Positions 9,046 through 17,152 of a DNA stretch of 20,000 nt are shown one piece after another (within the stretch, counting starts at the first letter, position 1; each line of letters opens with the position of its first letter). Below the pieces are notes generated by a model. It was not told the DNA's origin and searched no databases. It was given only the letters and a program-made list of their open reading frames with translations. The position numbers and the translations under genes were made by a program. Location of the stretch: contig CM043944.1 in the NCBI GenBank assembly GCA_014529385.2, forward strand, positions 73,782,384 to 73,802,383. Reading direction: 5' to 3'. The DNA comes from Adiantum capillus-veneris. Its lineage: Eukaryota > Streptophyta > Polypodiopsida > Polypodiales > Pteridaceae.

Positions 9046-10024
9046 GCTCAAGATTATGGTATTGAGATTAAATGGGAAACAGGGCCAAGCGGTTTGATAG
9101 CTGAAGACAAGGGCAAAACAAAAGTGGTAAGAATAATCCCTTTGGAGAAGAAAGAGGATGGTTTGGGAGCTATGGTCATGCCTGTAGGTAAGTGGGTTAC
9201 AAGAGATCATGACATGACTGATGCAAGTCCCAGCCATAAAAGAGGGAAACAGGTTGAAATAGGTACAGGTAAAGAGAAGAAGAAGAGAAAACCCAGACAA
9301 CATTATAATGCATCCGACTCTCCTTTGGGAGAAGGGAAACCAAATTATAGTTTAAGGGCTGACTTGGTGGGTAGAAAGGCTGATGTTACCTTTGGGCAAC
9401 TCATGGAGATGTATCCTAAGTTAAAGAGGCAATGGAAGCATGTAGTCAACCCCATGAAGAAGGAGCTTGCAAGGGGGTCAGTGAGGGTCTTGTCTTTGAA
9501 TGAGCTACGTGATATATGCCCTACTATGGATGCATGGCATAAGAGGAAGTGCATTGGAGAGGCTTATATTGATGGAGGTGCACAGGTATGTATTATTACT
9601 CAAGCTTGTGTATCAAAGTTGGGACTCAACATGGTGAAGAATTCAGGTTTTTGCATAAATCTTGCCAAACAATCAAGGGTGAGGTGCTTGGGAGTTATAA
9701 GGGACTTGGAGGTGGATGTATTTGATGTTAAAGTGCTGGTCAATTTTCCATGTTATGCCCGCGGGTATTGGTGCTTTCGCTCTCATCCTTGGAAGACCAT
9801 GGTTACTGGCAATCAAAATTGTACAGGATTGGGGACATGGTACCATCACTCTCTATAATAGAAGGGGTGATAAGAAGAGGTTTGACATGGCTAGCAAGCA
9901 ATCTTTGGACGCTGATTTTGATGACAAAAGTGATGAAGAAGAGTATTCAAGTGAAGAAGAAGATAATGGGGATGATGGTACTGAAGTGGAAGATAGCAGG
10001 AATAGTGATCTAGATGTTTCTTGA
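9046..10024 (+). pseudogene. Ty3/gypsy aspartic protease region
   Basis: Same frame as gag after the TGA. A basic linker is followed by a conserved spacer (ADLVGRKADVTFGQLMEM). The active-site region is YIDGGAQVCIIT with aspartate at 9571-9573; DGG replaces the commoner DTG or DSG. The second landmark, LILGRPWL near 9784-9803, is in frame 2, so one inserted base lies near 9748. The region ends in an acidic Glu/Asp/Ser segment and a TGA at 10022-10024. The protease would cut Gag-Pol, but this copy cannot make it whole. Confidence 0.85.
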
Positions 10025-10114
10025 AGAAGAGCATGATGGCAGTGAAGTGGAAGATAGCAGCAATAGTGATCTAGATGTTTCCTCCTTGTTTCTTGAAGAA
10101 GAGCATGATGAGAA
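9982..10114 (+). repeat. Coding tandem duplication with an 11-bp deletion
   Basis: Two copies of a 72-base (24-codon) acidic unit. Copy 2 (10043-10114) is full length. Copy 1 (9982-10042) is 61 bases because 11 bases are missing at about 10018, between two GTTTC repeats present in copy 2. The deletion moves the frame from 2 to 3 and creates the TGA at 10022. Confidence 0.9.
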
Positions 10115-11456
10115 ACAAAGATTTCTTGGCCTTATGGAGAATGAGGATATCTTTGGTCTTTATGAGGAAATTGAAGAGCTAATGCAACCCAAAGTTCAAC
10201 CTAATGTCAAATAGGAGTTGATACAAGGTATGTTGTCTCCCAACTTGACTAGTCATGAGAAGGGTGAGTACCTACATATGATTCATCAATTTCCCCATTT
10301 ATTCATCACTTCTTATGAGGAAATTAGAGGCTTCAAGGGAGAGGAAATCCACATTCCAATCAAGGAAGGAGCTCAACCCATACGCCAAAAGCTAAGGAGA
10401 ATGGGACAGGTAAAACTTAATGCTTTAAAGGAAGAAGTAGACAAGCTTCTTGAAGCAGGTTTCATATGTCCTGTGAGTACTGCAGAATGGGTGAGTCCCG
10501 TTTTTGTCACACCCAAGAAGGATGGAAAGTGGAAGATATGTGTTGATTTTAAGCCTCTAAACGCAGCCATGAAGAGGGATCTATACCCTCTTCCTTTTAT
10601 AGATGACATACTTGATTCTATTGCAGGGCATGAGAGGTATAGTGTATGTGATGGATTCTCTGGATATTTTCAGCTCACCTTGGTTGTAGAAGATCAAAAG
10701 AAGACCACATTTATCAAACCATGGGGATGCTTTTGTTATTGTGTGTTTCCTTTTGGTCTTATGAGTGGTTGTGTGTGGTATCAAAAGCACGTCAATAAGG
10801 TGTTCTCTCCATCTCTTGGCAAGTTTGTGATGAATCTTATTGATGACTTTTGTGTTTATATCTCTAGAAAGGATCATTGTGCAAAGCTTGGAATGGAATT
10901 GAAGCAATATGAAAGTGGAGGTCAACTCAACCCCCAGAAGTGTCATCTTGCTCAACCAAGAGTGAAGTTTTTGGGGCATATGATCTTAGAGAATGGGATT
11001 GAAGCGGATCCTGACAAAGTGAAGGCTTTGGTGCTCCTACCATCACCTAAGGATACAAAGCAACTTGATAATTTTATTCAAAAGGTGAAGTATATGGCAA
11101 GGTTCATTCCTTTGTCCTCTCAACTCCTTTATCCTCTACAACAAGTAGCATGGCTGGATCCTCTACAATGGACAAATGAATGTGAAGAGGTTTTTCAAAG
11201 TATCAAAGAGGTTCTTGGTTCTCTTCCTACCATGCAAGCTCCTAATGGGTATAAGGATTCCTATGTGAATCCATCAGTAGGTGAGGATGCTATTGAAGCT
11301 ATGCTTCTTCAAAGAGGTAACAACTCCCACTATAGGAAGCCTAACTATTGTGCTAGCAGGGTGAAGCTAGAGGTGGAAAGAGGCTATACTGAGGTGGAGC
11401 TCATCATGGTGAGTGTGATTTATGCATGTAGAAGGTTTACCTCAATTGGTGAATAG
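10014..11456 (+). pseudogene. Ty3/gypsy reverse transcriptase and first RNase H
   Basis: Frame 3, with one in-frame TAG at 10212-10214. Landmarks in order: WVSPVFVTPKKDGKWKICVD, the motif A region CDGFSGYFQL with aspartate at 10650-10652, FPFGLM, the catalytic LIDDFCVYI at 10836-10862 (leucine where Y or F is usual; both aspartates kept), and KFLGHMI. The connection segment leads into RNase H (NPSVGEDAIEAMLLQRG, then YTEVELIMVSVIYACRRF). The frame stops at 11454-11456 and about 25 residues expected after this point are missing, so RNase H is internally deleted. Confidence 0.92.
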
Positions 11457-11460
11457 CTCT

Positions 11461-12030
11461 ACTTTGTCAAAGAGGCTCATGAAGTGGATTGTGGAGCTAC
11501 AGGAATTCCAATTCTCTTTTCTTGTTGAGGAGAGTACAAGGGCTGATTTGCTTACTTAGAAGGAAAGCCCTCTTCTTCTTAAGGAGGACGCGGTGAAGAA
11601 GAAACACATGGAAGCTCCTGACATAGACAATGCCTATCTATTGTTTTTTTATGGCTCTTACAGGAAGCGGCGCATGGTGAAGCCTCAGGAGGTGTTGTAA
11701 TTTATGATCCTCAAGGTGCTTTGGTAACTAAAAGGAGTTTGAAGCTTACAACACAAAGAAACAATGAAGCTGAGTATGCTACTTTGGAGAAAGGTCTCAA
11801 CCTTTGCCTTGAGCTTGGCATCTCTCATGTGAGGGTAAGAGGTGATGCTCTTTTGGTGGTTAAGCAAGTACTTGGGGTGTGGAAAAGTAAGAATCCAAGG
11901 CTGAAAAATATGTGTTTTCAAGTGAAGAATCTGCTTAAACATTTTGAAGCTTGGAGTTTAAGGCATGCGGACAAGTCTCAAAATGAAGAAGCACATGGTA
12001 CAGCACAAGCTTCAATTGGGCAATTGTATG
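11461..12030 (+). pseudogene. Second (archaeal-type-like) RNase H domain
   Basis: Frame 1 from 11461 reads LSKRLMKWIVELQEF, a TAG at 11557-11559, then PDIDNAYLLFFYGSYRK. Frame 3 resumes by 11682 with ASGGVVIYDPQGALVT, RNNEAEYATLEKGL and VRVRGDALLVVKQV. This is the extra RNase H known in plant Tat-lineage pol: GS..R, GGVVIY, NNEAEY and GD are its landmarks. The first catalytic aspartate, expected before GSYR, is tyrosine (TAT at 11650-11652). The frame change lies between about 11665 and 11682. Confidence 0.85.
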
Positions 12031-12039
12031 TGATAAGGG

Positions 12040-12990
12040 TTGATTCTCCTCTTTATTTGGGAAGGGAAACTTTAAAGAGGGAGGAAGAGTTTTTACAAAT
12101 AGGTATTCTTCCATCAGAGTTGAGGAAGTCAAAAAAGTATGCCTTCCTACGTTGTGCCAAAAGGTATGTGCTACTTGGTGATGCCTTATGTATGAAGGGG
12201 GATGATCTTGTGGTGATAAAAGTTCCTTGGAAAGAGGAAATTTACAAAATTTTAGAGGAGAATCATGAAGGTTCTTGTGGTGGTCACTTTGCTTCAAAGA
12301 TCACTTTGCATAAATTCTTGCAGGAGGGGTATGTGTGGCCAACATAATGTTCATCATTGGTGCAAATCTTGTAAAGAGTGTCAAAGCATGGCAAATAGGG
12401 TTCTTAAATAAAAAATTAGAGGCACCATTGTGGCTTATGGTGTGTTTGAGAAGTGGGGTATTGATACAATAGGTCCTCTACCTATGACAACTAGAGGCTT
12501 ATGTTACATACTAACTACTACTGACTATCTATCCAGGTGGGCCAAAGCCAAAGTTGTTAAGAACACCATGAGAAAAGATGTTTCCTTATTTATATATGAA
12601 GATATTTGCTACAAATTTGGCATGCCATTGGAGTAACTTTCTGACAAGGGTCCAGGTTTTAGGGGAGAGCTGGTGGATTATCTATGTGAGAAGCTTCATG
12701 TGCATCGCAAATTTACTGCTCCATATTATCCCCAATGCAATGGCATGAATGAAAGGTTTAATGAAGAGCTCATAAGGATTCTTACAAAGATGACAAGAAA
12801 AAATGTGAAGACTTGGGATTTAGAGCTACCTTGTGCTCCATGGGCTTACAGGACTATCATCAAATCAGGTATTGGTTTCTCTCCCTTCCATCTAGTTTTT
12901 GGTTAAGAGGCTTTACTTCCTATTGAGATGGAGATACCAGCTTTGAAGATGATGCTAAAGCTTGAAGAAGAGCCCAATGATGCATTCAAG
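12040..12990 (+). pseudogene. Ty3/gypsy integrase, 3'-truncated
   Basis: The N-terminal HHCC zinc region is split: ENHEGSCGGHF (12259-12291) is in frame 3 and HHWCKSCKEC (about 12352-12381) is in frame 1, with the shift at about 12345. The core is in frame 1: first aspartate in GIDTIGPLP (12463-12465), second in LSDKGPGF (12643-12645), glutamate in MNERFN (12751-12753). The second D to E interval is exactly 35 residues, as in D,D-35-E. In-frame stops occur at 12409, 12634 and 12904. After LLPIEMEIPAL the C-terminal domain is cut off by the 3' repeat. Confidence 0.9.
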
Positions 12991-13014
12991 GAAAGGCTTC
13001 TATATTTTTTAATG

Positions 13015-13394
13015 TGTACAATTGAAACTCATGTACAAACTTAGAAAAGTTCAGTCAAAGTTCAAAATTTTACAGGTTTCAGCTCGTTCTAGCTTCTTGA
13101 TGCCGTTGGATGCAGTTTTTTGCCCTCGACTAGCTCTCTCTACACACCGTCTTCCTGCTACAGTATCCTATTCGCATTGATTTTGCATATAGTTGTCTGT
13201 GGGTTCGATGTGAAGGATTTCAGCACTTTTGTTGCAAAGTTTGCAGAGATTTTTTGAAGTTTGAAATCATGTCTTTTGAAGTTGGGTTTTTGGAGTTATG
13301 GTCTATTCTCTGCAGCCTACAATGTATGGCAGCTTTGGGGCAAAACTATGTAGGTTGAGTTGTGGAAACCCGTACATCTTGTGGGTGATGTATG
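13015..13394 (+). repeat. 3' copy of LTR-like direct repeat, 5'-truncated
   Basis: Matches 7401-7782 at about 90%. It begins TGTACAATTG right after integrase codons, with no polypurine tract and no U3-like sequence before it. This suggests that one deletion removed the end of integrase, the tract and U3. Similarity stops at 13394, three bases before the terminal TGTGACGGG of the opposite-strand LTR. Confidence 0.8.
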
Positions 13395-13935
13395 ATGTGT
13401 GACGGGTGTCTAACCTCACTCCTATCTTATTGCAAGTGTAGCAAGAACCACGAATAAATTGTCAATCCATGGGGCGAAGCTAACTCAACTAGTGCATAGA
13501 GGCTACAAGAGGTTGTCAATTTCTTGGAAAACAACAAAAAACTGGCATCTAACTCAAGCTACACTTAAATGACTGAAATCACCAAAAGCTAATCACTCAT
13601 CAGCAAACAAATCACATCCGTTATAGCATCAAATGATATCCAAACGTAATGAAACTTCTAGGACATGTTTATAAAACCTAAGCACACATGACTATGGTCT
13701 CAAATCTCACTTTAGGTCAAGTGCAAAAATCACGATTATTAACAACAGTGGATTTTTTATCTAGTCGTTTTCAACTCTGAATGCATCTAAATGCTTAGCA
13801 AGATGCCCCAATACCCCGCCTATACTTAGTTTTTGATTTAGAAACTTGAATTTCTACTTATGATGAAATTAGGCCGTGGGTTGGCGACGCCAAAAGATAC
13901 AAAATACCATGAAATGCTTACGTCAATGCATAGAG

Positions 13936-13945
13936 CTCTTACCTA
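13936..13945 (-). promoter_or_regulatory. Strong 5' splice-site-like motif in putative LTR
   Basis: On the minus strand the sequence reads GTAG|GTAAGAG, close to the plant donor consensus. It is about 145 bases downstream of the TATAAAA box, in the U5-like part. Some plant LTR elements use leader introns, so a matching site in a 5' LTR could feed spliced mRNA. This is inference from one motif. Confidence 0.3.
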
Positions 13946-14084
13946 CAGTTGCAAGGCAACAGACGCGACTGCAATGTGACAACCAAGGAGGGAGTAGGAA
14001 GCGCGGGAAAGAAAGCAGTGAGCGACGTTAGCTCACCCTGTGTATTTCATTATCCAAAACTTAATATAACTTTACAAAATTGGC

Positions 14085-14091
14085 TTTTATA
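14085..14091 (-). promoter_or_regulatory. TATAAAA box in putative LTR
   Basis: A perfect TATAAAA on the minus strand, about 212 bases into the LTR. This position fits the U3/R border. In a 3' LTR it would drive transcription outward into 13394 and below. Confidence 0.45.
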
Positions 14092-14216
14092 CCTTAGCCA
14101 AGGTTTTTGGTGGTCAAAACTAATAATCTAGGAGCTCTAACTAAAGACAGGTTGATACAATCTAGAAGCTTGTAGCCCCGGCTCATCAATTACAAAGTTT
14201 AACCGAAAAATAGGAG

Positions 14217-15224
14217 TTACAATAATCTTGATTTATCAAAATAATATATGTTTTTACAATGAGAGCTCCGAAAAATGGTATCCGAGTTAGCTTGCTGCTT
14301 ACATTCCCCCCTCCTCGCCTTTATCGTCCCTTGACACAGCTTTATGAGCTGAAGTAATCTTCGGGTTAACGGGCTGGCTAGGCGGTCTTTAAGTGCACGG
14401 AGTGCCTTCTCATATATGATCTTTCTTTCTTTGTCTGGAACCTGCAAAAATTGCATGGTGACTCTGTTCTTGAGCTCGATGGCTAAGTAGCCTACGAATC
14501 TGGAGGTTAGGTTGCTGATCATTAGCCCAAAAATCTTCGTTCGCCAAGTGAAGAACCCTATATAGGACGCTTCCTTGAACACCAACATATTGCTAGAAGG
14601 TAAGAACATGCACCGGGCATAGAAGCCATAAAAGACTTCTTCGAAAGGTTGGCCGCTTAGGTTGTAGCAAAGACATTTATTGCTCTCAAGGAACGACATC
14701 CATGGTGCTCCTGCTTGCTCTGGCTCGTGAAAGGCTTCAATGCATGTGAGCAGCATTCGGCAAATTTTGTAGAGCATAGCACATGAGAGATCAGGGAGAC
14801 TTTTGAAGAATGCCATGGTTCCTCTTAGCGTTTTCACCATGTATTCCTCTGTCAGCGTTCCCTTTTCTAGAGCTGGCAATCTTGGATAATTTAGCCATGT
14901 AGGCCGCTTCTTTGTTATTGCTTCATGTGCTTGCCATGTCCTTACTCTTGGTACAGGACAAAAAATCGGGTCTTTCTGAAGTGTTGCAGGTGCTCTTGTG
15001 AATAGAATCAAGTATCTGGGATTTTTTTTCAGCCAGCTCTTTCTCCACTTGGGGTGGACTTCTTCTGCTCCTTCTACTTGCATGTCTTTATGTAATCTTT
15101 TCTTAACGTGAGCAGCTCTACCTTGATCAAGGGATATGGCAATGATTGTTGATGCCATTGTGCATTGATTTGGTTGGGAGTGAGTTGAGTAACATTGACT
15201 GAATGGAGAACTCTCAACTCCCAA
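14217..15224 (-). pseudogene. Unfamiliar ORF upstream of putative LTR, C-terminal part
   Basis: A 335-codon open frame; I do not recognise it. Its first ~40 codons overlap the next frame and may not be coded. From about residue 41 (GRAAHVKKRLHKDMQVEGA) it reads as a mixed, globular-looking protein with many Trp, Cys and Leu, for example WLNYPRLPALEKGTLTEEY, CAMLYKICRMLLTCIEAF and FYGFYARCMFLPSSN. A basic C-terminal helix-like segment (about 268-300) ends at the purine tract, and the last ~25 residues come from the LTR. There are no RT, RNase H, integrase, protease or zinc-knuckle motifs. It is probably continuous with the coiled-coil frame upstream after one frame change between about 15074 and 15160. 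It is intact for 1 kb, so it may be young or constrained. Confidence 0.6.
14304..14316 (-). promoter_or_regulatory. Polypurine-tract-like sequence
   Basis: Thirteen purines on the minus strand (GAGGAGGGGGGAA) lie directly before TGTAAG. In LTR elements this tract primes plus-strand DNA synthesis and sits immediately 5' of the 3' LTR. The upstream reading frame runs through it as Arg-Gly-Glu codons, ending at a TAA at 14219-14217. Confidence 0.5.
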
Positions 15225-15673
15225 TCCATCACTACTTTCAATTGTTCATTTGTTTCTTGAGCAACCTGCTCCTTAAGTGTATCTTCTTCAACTTTTGACA
15301 ACTGGATCATTGGCACTTGATCGGCTTCTGTTATTGGTACCTGAAAGTCTTCTGCGTGTCCTAGCCCTTCTGTTGGCTGTGTTTCTATCTCAGCAAAAGA
15401 GACTGAGGGAATTTCAATGTGGGGTTGTTCTGAAGTACCTGCTTCTTCCTGCGTCCCGTGCTGTCTGTCTCGCAGCAGTTGATTAACTCTCTTGAGCTCT
15501 GCTATCTCCTTGAGAAGTTGTTCCTCTCTTTGCACCCGCATTAATGCAAGATCTCTATGTTGTGACTGCTCTAGCTTTAGCTCTAGCTCAAGATCTTTAT
15601 TCTTCTTTTCCAGTGATTTATATACTTCGTATGTACCTTTGATCAAGGCAACTGCGGGATTTTCCCTTATCTG
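15074..15673 (-). pseudogene. Coiled-coil segment of the same unfamiliar protein
   Basis: The open frame runs from a stop at 15676 to TAG at 15074, without a convincing ATG start, so it is read as an internal piece. About residues 10-75 are a strong coiled coil with heptad Leu, Glu, Lys and Gln (LEKKNKDLELELKLEQ, then EEQLLKEIAELKRVNQLL). An acidic Thr/Gln-rich linker follows (EIPSVSFAEIETQPTEG). Its end overlaps the 14217-15224 frame by about 150 bases; one inserted or deleted base probably joined the two originally. A coiled-coil gag, a captured host gene or an extra retroelement ORF are all possible. Confidence 0.55.
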
Positions 15674-16172
15674 TCACGCAAGAAGGTTGCCTGATCATTG
15701 ATCCTTTGCTCTGAATATTGCAGTGAAGCATTTCATCAGGAAAATTTTGAACTCATTTTTGGGCCTTTTAAGAGTGCCACATCATCAAAGTTGTACAAAA
15801 GAAAGCAACCCGGTAGACCCCTCTAAATATTGCTTAGAACCCCATGATATGACCTATCATTGGAAAGTTCTTGAAAAATGGATTCTAAAGAGCCAAGGTC
15901 CGAAAAGTTTGGATGACTTCTATGAAATTTATGCCATTCTTTTCTCAATCAGCCAGGTTTTGTTACCGTTACGGTAATCTAAAATCACTTTTTTCTAGAT
16001 CTGCATGAAGGCAATGTCCGATACATGCATGCTATATATCAATAGATAGCATTTGAAGAGTAGATTCTAAATATCCAACCTCTGACAAGTTTGGATCTTA
16101 TTTGCAAAAAATTTACCGATCCCCACTTTTTGAAAGATATGCCACATCAACAATTCTTACAAGGCCCATTTT
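15674..16172. repeat. Gap in ORF with degenerate ~182-bp period repeat
   Basis: Non-coding on both strands. GATTCTAA (15881 and 16063) and AAGTTTGGAT (15905 and 16087) recur at an offset of exactly 182. GCCACATCA recurs at 15776 and 16141, an offset of 365 or two periods. This suggests roughly two and a half decayed tandem monomers. It separates two coiled-coil frames of the minus-strand ORF and could be an intron, a satellite fragment or an insertion. Confidence 0.5.
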
Positions 16173-16829
16173 TTAGTCCAAACTTTTCCTAATGGCTACG
16201 TTGAGATGCACTTGGATATTTTGAACTGACAAAGTTGTAGTTAAGAGTTCATTGGTAACCTCTGTCAGTTGTTCGTCTTTTGTCTTACAAGCATCTGTTA
16301 ACTTCGTGAGAAGTTCACCTAATTCCTCCATTTCCTTTTGCTGCTTCTCTCTGGCTAGCTGGTGTTGTTCAGCTTCAGCTCTCAGCTCTTGGATTTGTCT
16401 TTGCAGGTCCGTGATGACATTCATTCGATGCTCTAGCTCTCCTTGGAGAGCATCAATAACCATCTCCAACTCTCTAGCCTTAGCATTGCGGCTAAGTCCG
16501 ACTGTTCGCATTTTCTCTGTCATTATCTGCATCTGCTTGGCATATTCGTTTACTTGAAGAATTACTTCATCATTTGTTTGTCAGTCTTCAGGTTCTATGA
16601 AGTGCCTAGATGTTTCAGCAGGCTCCTGTGGATCCTTTGGTGGGGATGTGGTTGCTTCGGCTGCTTTGTCTTCTTGAGGTTGCGTGGATGCCTCGGCCGT
16701 TTCCTGCTGGGTGGTTGTAGATGGTGTGGTTTTTGTTTCTTGTGCCTTTGGTTGCCCAAAACTAGTAGTCTCTTGTGGTTCAGGACTTGCTTCCCTTTGC
16801 GGTTCTAGCTCTTTTGCTTTCGCTTGCTT

Positions 16830-16973
16830 AAAAGTGGTTGCTATCTATCGTTCAAATCCTGCTGCTTTTTGTGGTTCGGGCTCCTTTTCCTTGGTTTGCT
16901 CAAAAGTGGTTGATATCTGTTGTTCAAATCCTGCTGCTTTTTGCGGTTCAGGCTCCTTTTTCTTGGTTTGCTG
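16830..16973 (-). repeat. 72-bp coding tandem repeat (24 residues)
   Basis: 16830-16901 and 16902-16973 are close copies at a constant offset of 72. Both encode KEPEPQKAAGFE followed by an I.TTF motif. A third, more diverged copy (KELEPQREASPEPQ) lies at lower coordinates. The stop at 16845 aligns with glutamine in the neighbouring copy. Confidence 0.9.
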
Positions 16974-17046
16974 TCCCTCAGTGGATCTAAGTGTTGGTGA
17001 AGGTGGAGGGCTTGGCATGGGGTGCTCTTGTTGTTCAGTAGCAAGT

Positions 17047-17152
17047 GAGGTGGGTTTAGGAGACATCTTTTCTTGATCGTGTTGTGTCTCTCCTTGTTTT
17101 GTTGCCTCTGCCTGTTTTGTATATGGTGAGGTAGGTTTAGGAGACATCTCAC
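17047..17152 (-). repeat. 81-bp coding repeat (27 residues)
   Basis: GGTTTAGGAGACATCT recurs at about 17052 and 17133, offset 81. On the minus strand both copies encode MSPKPTS within a Gln/Glu/Thr-rich segment. In-register length (27 codons) indicates expansion while the frame was coding. Confidence 0.75.

Larger units (their letters stand above)
7210..13397 (+). mobile_element. Degenerate Ty3/gypsy element, Tat/Ogre-like
   Basis: The order is LTR-like repeat, gag with zinc knuckle, protease, RT, RNase H, second RNase H, integrase, LTR-like repeat. RT before integrase defines Ty3/gypsy. Two RNase H domains in one pol is established for the plant Tat lineage (Ogre, Retand and relatives). The left limit is uncertain: the shared repeat starts at 7401 and U3 may start near 7210. 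The right copy begins at 13015, inside integrase, and stops at about 13394, next to an opposite-strand LTR. At least six in-frame stops and several frame changes make it non-autonomous. Confidence 0.85.
13398..14303 (-). mobile_element. Putative LTR of an opposite-strand retroelement
   Basis: On the minus strand a purine tract (GAGGAGGGGGGAA, 14316-14304) is followed at once by TGTAAGCAG. A TATAAAA box lies at 14091-14085, and the segment ends ACACCCGTCACA at 13398. That gives TG...CA ends and a length of 906 bases, typical for a plant LTR. An AATGAAA-type poly(A) motif lies near 14050. No second copy is present in the window, so the ends cannot be confirmed by pairing. An alternative is the 3' UTR of an ordinary gene, but the tract-TG junction plus an internal TATA box favour an LTR. 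Confidence 0.55.

Noticed and set aside
8737-9303. 188-codon minus-strand frame in gag
   Set aside because: Lies opposite the CCHC-bearing gag frame. Its Ser/Thr/His/Ile-rich text is the complement of gag codons.
10373-10979. Minus-strand frames inside the Ty3 RT
   Set aside because: Shadows of the clear plus-strand RT, which carries all catalytic motifs.
16848-16930. GTTCAAATCC twice, resembling a tRNA B box
   Set aside because: It is part of the 72-bp coding repeat (Gly-Phe-Glu codons); no A box or cloverleaf around it.
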